From Methylophilus sp. 14 (GTDB lineage Bacteria > Pseudomonadota > Gammaproteobacteria > Burkholderiales > Methylophilaceae): 52,855 nucleotides of DNA. Made by a program: the position numbers and the translations under genes. The stretch's first letter is position 1. Each line of letters opens with the position of its first letter. The stretch spans positions 1-52,855 of the forward strand of contig NZ_JADKYS010000003.1 of assembly GCF_015354345.1 (NCBI RefSeq). The letters run 5' to 3'. This document shows positions 43,743-52,855 of this stretch, piece by piece. Below the pieces are notes generated by a model. The model saw only the letters and a list, made by a program, of their open reading frames with translations, ran no database searches and was not told where the DNA came from.

Positions 43743-44359
43743 GTAAGGCTCCTAATCGAAGCCACAGAATAGACATGAGCGCAGGGCGGGCCGTGGTTGT
43801 GAGTTAACCACCAGAACTTAACGAGGGGGGTATGTGCAATGGCTTTTGCGATGCTAACGGCTGAATGTCAGCGCAGCATGGCAGGCATCAATATGCACAC
43901 GTTTGAGTGTCAAAGCGCAGTGTGTGACTGCCCGCTGGATACTCGATTTCTGCAAGGGTGCAGTGAGTGCGTGGCAGGTAAGTGGTCACCTGTATTTTCC
44001 ATCGCGGTTGACTGCAAAAATAAAACCCTAAACAGAGGGTAATTTCGTTAAAATTCGGGTTTGGCAAACGCCGAGCTCATTTCTTTGTTTATTCTGCGTG
44101 AGCTTCGCGTTAAATCATTTCTAATTAATTATCGCTACTTGATGGCGAGCGGTATTCACCAAAATTTTTTTGATTCTGAATGCACTGACTAGCCAGGCAA
44201 ACCGGGCTTTTAAAATCTGGGCCCTGAAAAATCTGGGATTGGATGTCAGCGATGACGATAGCCTGTGTACATGTGACCGCTATCGACTGAAAGAGCGATG
44301 ATTCAGAATCTCGACAGTATATCTATAAGTCCTGATAAAGCAAAGCACGACCTGCAACT
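43743..44359. promoter_or_regulatory. Divergent rne / rluC intergenic region
   Basis: This 617-base region without a convincing gene carries the leaders of rne and rluC. In other proteobacteria the long rne leader is an RNA hairpin region cut by RNase E itself to set its own level; a similar role is likely. A small hairpin ACCCT-AAACAG-AGGGT lies near 44026-44041. A plus-strand frame at 43839-44042 is Cys-rich and unsupported. Confidence 0.45.
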
Positions 44360-45478
44360 ATGAGCTCACAATTTCAATCCTCGTCATTACCCCCTGCGGC
44401 AACGGCCTCCAGCCTTGCGCCTGAAGGGCGGCCAGCCAGTGATCGTGTCACTTATTTGCAGGTGGATGAGGCCTCAGAAACGCAGCGTGTCGATAACTTT
44501 TTAGCCAAGATGCTCAAAGGCGTCCCCAAGAGCCATATCTACCGTATTTTGCGTAGTGGCGAAGTGCGCGTGAATAAAAAACGCGTCGACGCTGAATACC
44601 GTTTGCAACTGGGAGATGAGGTTAGGGTGCCGCCTATCCGCATTGCAGAAGCTGCTGCCAAGCCCGCAGTAACGACGATGAAAGCCAGGCTGGCTGACCA
44701 GGTGATTTATGAAGATGATGCCATGCTGGCGCTGAATAAGCCTGCTGGCATGGCCGTGCATGGCGGCAGCGGCATCAGTTTGGGTGTGATTGAGCAACTA
44801 CGTTTGGAACGGCCACAAGCCAAGTTCCTGGAGTTGGTGCACAGGCTGGACCGTGAAACCTCGGGCGTATTAATGATTGCGAAAAAACGCTCGGCGTTGA
44901 CGGCACTGCATGAGGCCATGCGTCATCATCATATGGACAAACGCTACCTGATACTGGTGCAAGGGCAATGGCAGGAAGCAAAAAAGAAAGTCACGCTGGA
45001 TTTGCAAAAATACGTGACGGAAAGCGGCGAGCGCCGCGTGCAGGTGGTCGATGAGCCTTTGCTCAATGCTGAACCCGGTGGCAGGAAATCACTCAAAGCC
45101 AGTGGCCTGGTCGCCAAGCGGCATGCCGCCAAAGGCAAGTTTGAAGTAGAAACGCAAGTGTCTGAAACCTGGTTTTACCTGCAGGAAGTCTTGGGGCAAT
45201 GCAGCTTTTTGCAAGCCAAGTTAATTACGGGCCGCACGCACCAACTGCGTGTGCAATTATCGCATTTGGGTTTCCCTATATTAGGTGATGACAAATATGG
45301 TGACTTCGCCTTGAACAAGTTGCTCAGCAAACAAGGCTTAAAGCGGATGTTTTTGCATTCCAGCGAAACACGGATTGCACACCCTTTGACTGGCGAACCT
45401 TTGCATTTGGTGGCGCCTTTGCCTGCGGAATTAGAGCACTTTCTGCAACAACAGCGTCAACTTAAGCCGATAAAGTAA
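44360..45478 (+). CDS. rluC: 23S rRNA pseudouridine synthase RluC
   Basis: The 372-residue enzyme modifies uridines 955, 2504 and 2580 (E. coli numbering) in 23S rRNA. After a 35-residue variable start comes an S4 RNA-binding domain (about 40-100), then the RluA-type catalytic domain with LVHRLDRETSG, whose Asp164 is the catalytic residue, and the GRTHQLRVQLSHLGFPILGD segment. It heads an operon with the HAD phosphatase, Rieske protein and sppA. The assignment as RluC rather than RluD rests on the neighbours and the S4 domain. Confidence 0.9.
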   Translation: MSSQFQSSSLPPAATASSLAPEGRPASDRVTYLQVDEASETQRVDNFLAKMLKGVPKSHIYRILRSGEVRVNKKRVDAEYRLQLGDEVRVPPIRIAEAAAKPAVTTMKARLADQVIYEDDAMLALNKPAGMAVHGGSGISLGVIEQLRLERPQAKFLELVHRLDRETSGVLMIAKKRSALTALHEAMRHHHMDKRYLILVQGQWQEAKKKVTLDLQKYVTESGERRVQVVDEPLLNAEPGGRKSLKASGLVAKRHAAKGKFEVETQVSETWFYLQEVLGQCSFLQAKLITGRTHQLRVQLSHLGFPILGDDKYGDFALNKLLSKQGLKRMFLHSSETRIAHPLTGEPLHLVAPLPAELEHFLQQQRQLKPIK

Positions 45479-45509
45479 TTTTTTAAGCACTCTATTTAGG
45501 AAAGCGTCA

Positions 45510-46163
45510 GTGAAACAGTTTGATTTGGTCGTATGGGACTGGGACGGCACCATTGCCGACTCTACCGGCATGATTACGCAGGCATTGATTAAAGCGGCTG
45601 AAGAGGCCGGGTTGCCTGAACTGAGTGAAGCACGTGCCCGCAGCATTATTGGCCTTGGTTTGCGAGAGTCAATTGAGGTGTTGTATGGCGACATCCCCGA
45701 GTTTCAGGCGCAGGCGCTGGCAAGCAACTACCAGCGTCTTTATTATGCCAATGAAAACAAAATGTTATTGTTTGCAGGCATCGCGGAAACCATTGCAACG
45801 CTAGACCGCAAAGGCTGCAAACAGGCGGTAGCCACGGGTAAAGGGCGGCGTGGATTAAATGCGGCGTTGCAGCTATCTGGATTATCCAAGTTTTTTAATG
45901 CCAGCAAAACCGTGGATGAATGCTTTTCCAAGCCACATCCGCAAATGCTGGATGAACTCATGGACGAACTGGTGGTGATGCCCGAGCGTACGCTGATGAT
46001 AGGCGACTCGCAATATGACATGCAAATGGGTAAAAATGCCGGGGTCATCACAGCGGCGGTCAGTTATGGCTCGCAAACAGCCAGCCATTTACAGCAGTAT
46101 TCGCCGGATTACCTGTTTCACGATGTGGCAACATTAAGCGCCTGGTTGCTGGAACAAATATGA
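45510..46163 (+). CDS. HAD-family phosphatase (phosphoglycolate phosphatase-like)
   Basis: The 217-residue protein starts at GTG 45510 and has the four HAD motifs: DWDGT (Asp10, Asp12), AVATGKG (about 109-115, motif II), a Lys near 142 (SKPHPQM) and GDSQYDMQMG (about 166-175, motif IV). The cap is helical, as in Gph/PGP enzymes. The substrate cannot be read from the sequence. It overlaps the Rieske gene by four bases (ATGA), showing translational coupling. Confidence 0.88.
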   Translation: MKQFDLVVWDWDGTIADSTGMITQALIKAAEEAGLPELSEARARSIIGLGLRESIEVLYGDIPEFQAQALASNYQRLYYANENKMLLFAGIAETIATLDRKGCKQAVATGKGRRGLNAALQLSGLSKFFNASKTVDECFSKPHPQMLDELMDELVVMPERTLMIGDSQYDMQMGKNAGVITAAVSYGSQTASHLQQYSPDYLFHDVATLSAWLLEQI

Positions 46164-46510
46164 GTGATCACGTATTAACATTTAATAGCACTGAGTTGCA
46201 GGAAAAAGGCGATGGCCTGCGGTTTGCCATGCCAGTGCTGGGGCCGCATGCGACTGGTTTTTTGGTGCGATTTGAGGGTAAGGCCTATGCCTATGTGAAT
46301 CGCTGCGCGCATGTGCCGGTGGAACTGGACTGGGAACATGGCAAGTTTTTTAATATGACGCAAGAGTGGATTATCTGTGCCACGCATGGCGCCATGTATG
46401 CGCCGCAAACCGGTCACTGCGTGGTGGGACCTTGTCAGGGCAAGCGTTTATCCGCGATTCCGGTGACAGAGGAGGCGGGTGTGATTACCGTACACCTGGA
46501 CCAGTTCTAG
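46160..46510 (+). CDS. Rieske 2Fe-2S protein
   Basis: The 116-residue protein is a free-standing Rieske domain with both cluster motifs: CAH (in NRCAHVPVEL) and CATH (in IICATHGAMY). The usual CxHxGxxL pattern is modified to CAHVPVEL. It is soluble, with no membrane helix or oxygenase subunit near it. Its role as an electron carrier in this rluC operon is known only from its conserved position. It is followed by sppA after 86 bases. Confidence 0.88.
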   Translation: MSDHVLTFNSTELQEKGDGLRFAMPVLGPHATGFLVRFEGKAYAYVNRCAHVPVELDWEHGKFFNMTQEWIICATHGAMYAPQTGHCVVGPCQGKRLSAIPVTEEAGVITVHLDQF

Positions 46511-46596
46511 GCGGTTGTACACGGATTAAAAATAGAATCCTGGCAAGCCGCTAAAAGTTGTTAGAATAGCTAAAATTTATTGACGAAAGTTGAGTT

Positions 46597-47577
46597 ATGC
46601 AAGAAGAGAATCAGCAGTCATCTGACCCGAAACAAGCGAATCAATCGCCAGACTGGGCCATTCGTACGGTAGAAAAGATTGCACTGGCCGGTCTGCAAGA
46701 GCAGAAGTCCGCCAGACGTTGGTCAGTGTTGTTCAAGTCACTGACTTTTATTTACCTGTTTTTCTTGCTCATGACGTTTCTGGGTTGGGTGGGTCAAAAC
46801 AAAAATGCCTCTACCGCACACACGGCCCTGATTGACCTCTCCGGAGTGATTGAAGCGGGCGGGGCGGTGAATGCCGATGCCGTGATCAGCAGCCTGAACG
46901 ACGCCTATGACAACAAAGGCACCAAAGGCATTATTTTGCGCATTAACAGCCCAGGTGGTAGTCCGGTACAGGCTGGCATTATTAATGACGAAATTCATCG
47001 TCAGCGCAAATTGCATCCGGAAATCCCGGTGTATGCGGTGGTGGAAGACATTTGTGCGTCCGGTGGCTATTATATTGCGGTGGCCGCTGACAAGATTTTT
47101 GTCGATAAGGCCAGTATCGTTGGTTCTATCGGCGTCCTCATGGATGGCTATGGCTTTACCGAAGTCATGAAAAAAGTCGGCGTTGAGCGCCGCCTGATGA
47201 CCGCCGGATCTAATAAAGGCATGCTGGACCCATTTTCACCGGTGAATCCAAAGCAACAAGCCCTTGCGCAAAGCATGCTGGATCAGATTCACCAGCAGTT
47301 TATTACGGTCGTGCGTGAGGGTCGAGGCAGTCGCCTGAAGGAAAATGAAGACACCTTTAGTGGTTTGTTCTGGAATGGTGAGGAAAGTATCAAGTTGGGC
47401 CTGGCAGATGCACAAGGTAGTGCTGAGTATGTCGCACGCGAAGTAATCAAGGAATCTGATATTGTTGATTTTACTTATCAGGAAACTGTGGTGGATCGTT
47501 TTGCCAAAAAATTGGGTGCCAGCATGGCGCAGGAGCTGGGCGTCAGCGCCAAGCAACTGTTACCGACACTGCGATAA
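46597..47577 (+). CDS. sppA: Signal peptide peptidase SppA (S49, short form)
   Basis: The 326-residue membrane protease clears leftover signal peptides. One membrane anchor lies at about residues 48-66 (LTFIYLFFLLMTFLGWVG). The catalytic Ser is S155 in CASGGYY and the general-base Lys is K207 in GSNKGMLDPF; NSPGGSPVQAG (about 118-128) forms the oxyanion region. It is half the size of the E. coli two-repeat protein and like the short form of Bacillus and many betaproteobacteria. It is the last gene of the operon before a strong terminator. Confidence 0.92.
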   Translation: MQEENQQSSDPKQANQSPDWAIRTVEKIALAGLQEQKSARRWSVLFKSLTFIYLFFLLMTFLGWVGQNKNASTAHTALIDLSGVIEAGGAVNADAVISSLNDAYDNKGTKGIILRINSPGGSPVQAGIINDEIHRQRKLHPEIPVYAVVEDICASGGYYIAVAADKIFVDKASIVGSIGVLMDGYGFTEVMKKVGVERRLMTAGSNKGMLDPFSPVNPKQQALAQSMLDQIHQQFITVVREGRGSRLKENEDTFSGLFWNGEESIKLGLADAQGSAEYVAREVIKESDIVDFTYQETVVDRFAKKLGASMAQELGVSAKQLLPTLR

Positions 47578-47592
47578 CCTGGGCAATATATA

Positions 47593-47619
47593 AAAAGGGA
47601 CCGCATGGTCCCTTTTTTA
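47593..47619 (+). terminator. Rho-independent terminator of the rluC-sppA operon
   Basis: AAAGGGACC pairs with GGTCCCTTT around GCAT, followed by a T-run. Confidence 0.9.
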
Positions 47620-47654
47620 TTGTCAGTATATTTAACTCACTCAGGCGAAATGAG

Positions 47655-48113
47655 ATGCTTACACAATCACTGGTCACAGTGCGGCCGATCACTTTACAAG
47701 ATTATGATTGCTGGTGCCTGTTATATGGCGCTTATGCCGCGTTTTATGCGTTCAGCCAGACGCAAGCCATGCGCGAGCACGTTTGGCAATGGTTGCAGCA
47801 ATCCCCGCCCGTCATCTATGCTTTGGTGGCCGTGAATGCAGAAGGCGAGATATTGGGTTTTTTACATTATCGGCTATTTGCGCGGCCATTAGCGGCATCA
47901 ATCGGCGCGTATGTGGATGATTTGTTTGTGGTGCCGGAGGCCAGGGGGCAAGGGGTTGCGCAGCAGTTAATTCAGGCGGTTGCCCATATTGGGCGGGAAA
48001 ATAAGTGGTCAGTGATTCGCTGGATGACTGCGTCAGATAACCTGCGTGCACGAGCCTGTTATGACAAACTGGCTGAACACACGTATTGGCAAACCTATGA
48101 GATTAAATTGTGA
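47655..48113 (+). CDS. GNAT-family N-acetyltransferase
   Basis: The 152-residue protein has the GNAT acetyl-CoA site VDDLFVVPEARGQGVAQQL (about 88-106), with the R-G-Q-G-V-A motif A, and the usual strand before it (EILGFLHYRLFA). The acceptor substrate is unknown. It is a single gene that converges with der. Confidence 0.85.
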   Translation: MLTQSLVTVRPITLQDYDCWCLLYGAYAAFYAFSQTQAMREHVWQWLQQSPPVIYALVAVNAEGEILGFLHYRLFARPLAASIGAYVDDLFVVPEARGQGVAQQLIQAVAHIGRENKWSVIRWMTASDNLRARACYDKLAEHTYWQTYEIKL

Positions 48114-48165
48114 AATTAAATTGCCGGTGAAATTAAATTTACAGAAACTAATTGTCTCAATAAAC

Positions 48166-48200
48166 AGCAAAAACTGTGGTGAGCAAGGCGTTGCCCACCA
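48166..48200 (-). terminator. Terminator of der (minus strand)
   Basis: TGGTGAGCAA (48177-48186) pairs with TTGCCCACCA (48191-48200), with one G-T pair. On the minus strand it is followed by CAGTTTTTGC. Confidence 0.55.
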
Positions 48201-48208
48201 TGTCAGTA

Positions 48209-49645
48209 TTATTTTTTAGTTTTATTCTGCTCGTTGCGCTGTTTCAATTTGGCGCGCATTTCGTTCTTGCGACGGCGCATGGTGACCAGGCCTTCGCCTT
48301 TTTTGCGTTCATCTTCCTGTTTGTCGAACGGGTTTTCGCCTTGGTGATATTGCACACGTAACGGCGTACCTACCAGTTGGAAGGCTTTGCGGAAAATGCC
48401 TTCCAGGTAGCGGGTATAGCTGGCTTTGACGCCATCGACGTGATTACCGTGCACCACCACAATCGGCGGATTGCTGCCACCCTGGTGGGCGTAACGCAGT
48501 TTTGGGCGGATGCCTTTGCTAATGGGCGGCTGGTGTTGCGTTGTCGCTTCTCCCAGCACGCGTGTCAGCTGAGGGGTTGCCAGTTTAGCCATGGCGGCCT
48601 TGAAGGCCACATCTACTGAGCCCAGTAATTCATTCAGGCCTTTTTTACGCAGGGCTGAAATATAGTGGAACTTGGCAAAGTCGAGGAACTGTAATTTACG
48701 GTCGATTTCACGCTTGATCCACTCGCGCTCATCATCCTGCAGGCCATCCCATTTGTTAATGGCAACCACCAGTGCGCGACCGGCATCGACAATGTAAGCT
48801 GCGACGTGCGCATCTTGCTCGGTAATGCCATCCTTGGCATCGACGACCAGAATAGCCACATTGGCATCTTCAATCGCCTGCATGGTTTTGATGACGGAGA
48901 ATTTTTCAATGGCTTCGAACACTTTGCCGCGTTTGCGCACACCGGCCGTATCAATAATCGTGTATTGCTTGCCGTTCTTTTCAAGCGCGATTTCGATGGA
49001 GTCGCGTGTGGTGCCGGGCTGGTCAAAAGCAATCACGCGATCTTCGCCCAGCAAGGCGTTCACCAGCGTTGATTTACCAACGTTGGGGCGGCCGACAATG
49101 GCGATTCTTGGCGTGTCATGATTCACCGGTTCGGCGGCTTCAGGCTCTTTTTCGCTGATAGTTTCCAGTGCCAGCTCGATCAGGTCGCGTACGCCTTCAC
49201 CGTGCGCAGAGGAAATAGACAACGGATCACCCATGCCCAGCTCATGAAAGTCTGCGCTGACAATGGCTTTGCGCATGCCTTCGGTTTTGTTCACGGCGAG
49301 CAGGATAGGGCGCTGTGCCTTACGCAAGGTTTGCGCAATGGTAAATTCTTGTGGCGTCAGACCCGCGCGTGCATCGACCAAAAAGATAATCACATCGGCT
49401 TCGTCGATTGCCAGCAGAGTTTGCTTGGCCATTTCTTTGAGAATGCCGGTGTCTGCCGTTGGCTCAAAGCCGCCGGTATCAATCACCAGGTAGGGTTGGC
49501 TGGCGCCCAGGCCGCGGCCATAGTGACGGTCTCTGGTTAATCCAGGCAGGTCAGCCACGAGCGCATCGCGTGACCGGGTCAAGCGATTGAATAAAGTAGA
49601 TTTGCCGACATTGGGTCGGCCAACAAGTACGATGGTAGGTAGCAT
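48209..49645 (-). CDS. der: Ribosome biogenesis GTPase Der (EngA)
   Basis: The 478-residue protein has two tandem GTPase domains, each with GRPNVGKST (about residues 8-16 and 184-192), DLPGL / DTAGV G3 motifs and NKTE / NKWD G4 motifs, followed by a KH-like domain and a basic tail ([22 protein letters not shown] region). It is needed for 50S subunit assembly. Its start overlaps the stop of bamB by one base (TAATG), so the two are coupled. Confidence 0.96.
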   Translation of the reverse strand: MLPTIVLVGRPNVGKSTLFNRLTRSRDALVADLPGLTRDRHYGRGLGASQPYLVIDTGGFEPTADTGILKEMAKQTLLAIDEADVIIFLVDARAGLTPQEFTIAQTLRKAQRPILLAVNKTEGMRKAIVSADFHELGMGDPLSISSAHGEGVRDLIELALETISEKEPEAAEPVNHDTPRIAIVGRPNVGKSTLVNALLGEDRVIAFDQPGTTRDSIEIALEKNGKQYTIIDTAGVRKRGKVFEAIEKFSVIKTMQAIEDANVAILVVDAKDGITEQDAHVAAYIVDAGRALVVAINKWDGLQDDEREWIKREIDRKLQFLDFAKFHYISALRKKGLNELLGSVDVAFKAAMAKLATPQLTRVLGEATTQHQPPISKGIRPKLRYAHQGGSNPPIVVVHGNHVDGVKASYTRYLEGIFRKAFQLVGTPLRVQYHQGENPFDKQEDERKKGEGLVTMRRRKNEMRAKLKQRNEQNKTKK

Positions 49646-50859
49646 TATTTGTATGTGACTGCGTAAAGGTGGCCGTCACGCGATTGCGCAAAGAATTGAT
49701 TGGCATTGCTGCCCGCAATCAGTGACATAATGGGTTTGGAACCCAACTGCAGGCGGCCAACAAAGCTGCCATCATCCTGGCTAAGTAAATGGATATACCC
49801 TTCGAGATCGCCGACAGCGACCACATTGCTCAATGGCAGCGGGACGGTCAGGTTGCGGTAGCCGAGGTTCCCCTGGCGCCAGAAGGTTTTGCCATTGGTG
49901 CTGTCCAGTGAGTAGACAGAGCCCATGGTATGGCTTAAATACACTTTATTATTATCTTCGGTCAGGCCGACATAGCTGGAAATATCGCGGTTCCATACCA
50001 CCTGGCCGCGCTGGCGGTCAACGGCGGCCACTTTACCCTGATAAGCGACAACATACACGACCGGCCCATCGACAAACGGCAGGCTGGTGATATCAGCAAT
50101 ACGCTCGATTTCTGTCACGCCTTTGGGTTGGGCCACGGTGGCTTCCCAGACCAGTTTGCCATTGTCAGCACGAATCGCGACCAGTTTTCCGCCTGGAAAC
50201 CCGGCATACACGGCGCCGCTATCGACGACAATGCCAGCTTGCGTTTTAAGTGACAGTGAAGGGGTTGCGCGTTCATAGGACCATTTGCGGCGGCCATCGG
50301 CGGCATCAATGCCGTAAATATGATGGTCGCTGGTGCGGACAATCACCGTGCCATCGTAATAACGTGGCTGTCCTTGTACTTCGCTACTGAGGACGGCACT
50401 CCATAATTTTTTACCGTTGACATTTAACGCAAACAAATGACCTTTGCTGGTGCCGACCAATACCAGGCCGCCACCCAGGCCTGCGCCACTGCTAATAGGC
50501 TCACCGAGTTCGGTTTCCCAGATGGTTTTGCCGGTTTCAGCTGACAGTTGCATGACGCTGCCTTCAGCGTTGACCGCATAAATCAGGTTGTCTGCTAGCA
50601 CTGGCGCATAGGTAAAGCGGCCAGGGTTCCCTACATCCACAGACCATTGGATACGGGTTTCATAAGAGGACTTGATCTCTTCCAGCTCGACAGGCGGATT
50701 GGCCGGTTCTGCACCAAAAATGCTTTCACTGAGGTTGGTTTTAACATCATTGAATGCCGTGCACGCAGACAGTCCGCTGCCAAGCAGGAACAAGGCGGCT
50801 AGCGTCGCATGTTTAAGGGATTGCGGCTGGTGGCGCAGAGCAGGAAAGAGAGACCTCAT
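49645..50859 (-). CDS. bamB: Outer-membrane assembly lipoprotein BamB
   Basis: BamB is the beta-propeller lipoprotein of the BAM complex that helps insert outer-membrane proteins. I start it at ATG 50859 (404 residues), with GGGGTAAT upstream; a TTG two codons earlier (50865) is also possible. The lipobox is GLSAC, lipid-modified Cys33. PQQ-like propeller repeats follow, with [27 protein letters not shown] and similar blades. The order yfgM - bamB - der is conserved in proteobacteria. Confidence 0.94.
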   Translation of the reverse strand: MRSLFPALRHQPQSLKHATLAALFLLGSGLSACTAFNDVKTNLSESIFGAEPANPPVELEEIKSSYETRIQWSVDVGNPGRFTYAPVLADNLIYAVNAEGSVMQLSAETGKTIWETELGEPISSGAGLGGGLVLVGTSKGHLFALNVNGKKLWSAVLSSEVQGQPRYYDGTVIVRTSDHHIYGIDAADGRRKWSYERATPSLSLKTQAGIVVDSGAVYAGFPGGKLVAIRADNGKLVWEATVAQPKGVTEIERIADITSLPFVDGPVVYVVAYQGKVAAVDRQRGQVVWNRDISSYVGLTEDNNKVYLSHTMGSVYSLDSTNGKTFWRQGNLGYRNLTVPLPLSNVVAVGDLEGYIHLLSQDDGSFVGRLQLGSKPIMSLIAGSNANQFFAQSRDGHLYAVTYK

Positions 50860-50865
50860 TGGCAA

Positions 50866-51504
50866 TTACCCCAAGGCATCCAGCTTTTGCTGGGTCAGGT
50901 AAAACAGTTTGCCTTCAGGGTCCAGGCCTTGCAATGCTTTGTTATAAGCGTCTTTGGCTTCTTTCTCTTGCTTGTTGGCAATGTAAATGTCACCAAGCAA
51001 TGCGTTTTTAATGCCATCAAAGCCTTTGTCATCAATCGCCGACAAGGTTTTCTTGGCGTCATCCAACGCGTTACGTTCAATTTGCAAGCCGGCAACTTCA
51101 ACGGCTGCCATGTGTTTGATGGCAGGCTCTTTGGCTTCTGCCATGGCCCAGCGTAATTGCTTTTCGGCGGCTTCGGATTGGTTGGCTTCATGCAATGCAC
51201 GCGCAGCAAACAGGGCAGCACGGCCAGCATACGGTGTCATGCTGTAATCTGCTTCAATGGCTTCAGCGTCTTTGCTGATCTGTTCGGCTTTTTTGCTATC
51301 TACGTCCAGCAATGGGGTGCTGACCAGCGTTTGGTAGGCGGTTGAGGCGGCAGTTGCCTTGCTGTTCATCCAGGATTGGTAACCTTGCCAGCCACCATAA
51401 GCCACAGCCGCGGCGATCACCAGGCGGGTGACCAGTTTTCCATTTTTGTTCCACCAGGCTCTAAACTCGTCCAGTTGTTCCTGTTCTTCCAAATCGTATG
51501 CCAT
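50866..51504 (-). CDS. YfgM-like TPR membrane protein
   Basis: The 212-residue protein has a short cytoplasmic start (YDLEEQEQLDEFRAWWNKNG), one membrane helix (about residues 24-42) and a periplasmic TPR-like domain (about 60-205, TPR_21 type). It should assist periplasmic chaperones at the SecYEG translocon, as YfgM does. It is the first of the yfgM - bamB - der genes; the ATG follows AGGAACATTGCA. Confidence 0.88.
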   Translation of the reverse strand: MAYDLEEQEQLDEFRAWWNKNGKLVTRLVIAAAVAYGGWQGYQSWMNSKATAASTAYQTLVSTPLLDVDSKKAEQISKDAEAIEADYSMTPYAGRAALFAARALHEANQSEAAEKQLRWAMAEAKEPAIKHMAAVEVAGLQIERNALDDAKKTLSAIDDKGFDGIKNALLGDIYIANKQEKEAKDAYNKALQGLDPEGKLFYLTQQKLDALG

Positions 51505-51543
51505 TGCAATGTTCCTGCGTATTCTTATTGAATGAGGGTGAGA

Positions 51544-52353
51544 TTAAGCGGTTATAGCGCGTAGCCCATGGCCGGGAATCGCGCTAAGTAACTGTTGTGT
51601 ATATTTTTGCTGGGGAGCATTATAAATGGTTTCTACGCTTCCTTGCTCAATTACTTTGCCTTTTTGCATCACCAGTACGTCGTCGGCAATGTGCCTGACC
51701 ACGCGTAAATCGTGGGTGATAAACAAATAACTGAGTCCCATTTCCTGCTGTAGTTGCTTGAGCAAAAGCAATATCTGCGCTTGTACTGACACATCCAGTG
51801 CGGATACCGGTTCGTCACAAACCAGCAATTTTGGTTGCAAAATAAGCGCACGGGCTATACCAATACGCTGGCGCTGGCCGCCGGAAAACTGATGCGGATA
51901 CTTGCGCGCATCATCCGCGTGCAGCCCAACCTTTTCCAGCATCTGTACGACGCTGTCATGTTGTTGCTGCGCATTGCCGATACGATGGATGACCAGGCCT
52001 TCCGCAATAATGTCGCCAATGCGCATTCTCGGGTTCAGCGAGGCAAACGGATCCTGAAATACCATTTGGATATGGCGGCGTGCGGTGCGCAGGGCGCTCT
52101 TATCCAGCGCCAAAAAATCCTGGCCGTCAAAAATCACTTCGCCACTATCTAATGGCAGCAAGCGCAAAATACCGCGTGCCAGCGTCGATTTGCCACTGCC
52201 GGATTCCCCAACCACGGCCAGCGTCGTACCGCGTTTGAGTTGCAGGTTGACATCAGCCAAGGCATGTATGGTATGGCTATTGAGCCCCAGCGTGCCTGTG
52301 CGTTGGCTGTAGGTTTTATTGAGGTGGCGTGCTTGCAGCAATATATCCGTCAT
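51544..52353 (-). CDS. Oligopeptide/dipeptide-type ABC transporter ATPase (OppF/DppF-like)
   Basis: I start at ATG 52353 (269 residues) because GGAG lies seven bases before it; the frame is also open from 52377. Walker A GESGSGKST, signature SGGQRQRIGIARAL, Walker B LLVCDEPVSALD and the switch His (ITHDLRV) are all present, and the end (YNAPQQKYTQQLLSAIPG) is the oligopeptide-type C-terminal motif. It energises uptake of peptides or a similar substrate. No permease genes are in the window; they may lie beyond the right edge. Confidence 0.9.
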   Translation of the reverse strand: MTDILLQARHLNKTYSQRTGTLGLNSHTIHALADVNLQLKRGTTLAVVGESGSGKSTLARGILRLLPLDSGEVIFDGQDFLALDKSALRTARRHIQMVFQDPFASLNPRMRIGDIIAEGLVIHRIGNAQQQHDSVVQMLEKVGLHADDARKYPHQFSGGQRQRIGIARALILQPKLLVCDEPVSALDVSVQAQILLLLKQLQQEMGLSYLFITHDLRVVRHIADDVLVMQKGKVIEQGSVETIYNAPQQKYTQQLLSAIPGHGLRAITA

Positions 52354-52363
52354 GGTGACTCCA

Positions 52364-52855
52364 TCAGGCGGGCGCAAGCCAGTCGTAAGTCATGGGCTGT
52401 AGTACTTTTTTGCCTTCGGCATCGGGCACGCAGGCCAGCAGGGCGCGGGTGTAAGGATGTTGCGGCGATTGTAATACTTGCGCCACGCTGCCGGATTCGA
52501 CGATTTCACCGCGGAACATGACGATGACTTCGTCTGCAATGTCAGCGACTACGCCAAAATCATGGGTGATAAACAGCATGGCCATGTGCAGGCGGGTTTT
52601 TAAATCGTCCAGCAGGCGTAATACCTGCGCCTGTACCGTGACATCCAGTGCCGTGGTGGGTTCGTCTGCAATGAGTAAGGCAGGTTCGCAGGCAATGCTC
52701 ATGGCAATCATCACGCGCTGGCGCTGGCCACCAGAGAGCTCGTCGGGATAGCTGTCTGCGCGCGCTGGGTCTATGCCGACTTGTTCCAGCAAGGCAGCGA
52801 CTTTTTGTTTAAGCGCCTGGCCTTTGAGTCCCAGATGTGTTTGCAATGGCTCGCC
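52364..52855 (-). CDS. Oligopeptide/dipeptide-type ABC transporter ATPase (OppD/DppD-like), partial
   Basis: This is the C-terminal part of a second ATPase; its 5' end is outside the window and the frame is open to the last base (GEP before LQTHLGLKGQ). The visible part has LSGGQRQRVMIAMSIAC (signature), LLIADEPTTALDVT (Walker B), the HDFGVVADIAD switch region and the C-terminal SPQHPYTRALLACVPDAEG. It is 10 bases upstream of the second ATPase gene's start, in the usual OppD-OppF order. Confidence 0.92.
   Translation of the reverse strand, partial: GEPLQTHLGLKGQALKQKVAALLEQVGIDPARADSYPDELSGGQRQRVMIAMSIACEPALLIADEPTTALDVTVQAQVLRLLDDLKTRLHMAMLFITHDFGVVADIADEVIVMFRGEIVESGSVAQVLQSPQHPYTRALLACVPDAEGKKVLQPMTYDWLAPA

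Noticed and set aside
43839-44042. A 67-residue plus-strand frame in the rne leader
   Set aside because: It is antisense to the rne leader, has no ribosome site and no family pattern.
1-52855. tRNA, rRNA or CRISPR arrays
   Set aside because: I found no cloverleaf-type sequence, rRNA motif or regularly spaced repeat array on reading; a covariance-model scan would be decisive.

Overview
The window looks like a chromosome segment of a methylotrophic betaproteobacterium, most likely Methylophilaceae. The main reason is a solitary lanthanide-type methanol dehydrogenase gene (xoxF, 33763-35634). It lies in a betaproteobacterial housekeeping neighbourhood (rsgA - cytochrome c - M48 peptidase / orn, rne / rluC - HAD - Rieske - sppA, and yfgM - bamB - der). 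I see no rRNA, tRNA, CRISPR array or complete insertion sequence.

Region 1 (1 to about 30952) is the visible part of a genomic island that is more AT-rich than the DNA to its right. Its left edge carries the end of a recombination module: the C-terminal half of a tyrosine recombinase and a small HTH/coiled-coil partner, resembling the last two genes of Tn554-like or GInt islands. A small divergent regulator module follows (HTH gene, perfect palindrome, two unknown proteins). Then comes a metal-resistance block: a czcI-like gene, czcCBA-type RND efflux, a Zn/Cd P-type ATPase, an orphan flgB, a DMT exporter with a histidine-rich tail, a Cu P-type ATPase, a CopZ-like chaperone and CueR. The two copper transcription units have CueR-type promoters with 19-bp spacers. 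After these come a second czcI-like gene, a His/Met-rich membrane protein, a TolC-type lipoprotein, a Tat-exported multicopper oxidase, and two very small secreted or aromatic-rich ORFs (21522-21833). The right part is defence-like: a DUF4238 protein, a decayed RDD gene, an LA2681-type HEPN protein, and an OLD nuclease plus UvrD helicase pair of the Gabija type.

The right boundary is visible. At about 30950-30953 the sequence changes abruptly into the C-terminal 95 codons of a resident thyA, starting just after the position of the conserved QRSCD motif. The island carries its own, different, full-length thyA (29861-30712, minus) next to that boundary. The simplest reading is that the island integrated into thyA and replaces the enzyme it breaks.

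Region 2 (31238-52855) is ordinary chromosome. It contains a PepSY protein, a MocR-type regulator with no PLP lysine divergent from xoxF, xoxF itself, an rsgA operon, orn, glgA, crcB, rne, an rluC-to-sppA operon, a GNAT gene, der - bamB - yfgM, and two ABC-transporter ATPases of the oligopeptide/dipeptide type, the last of which runs off the window.
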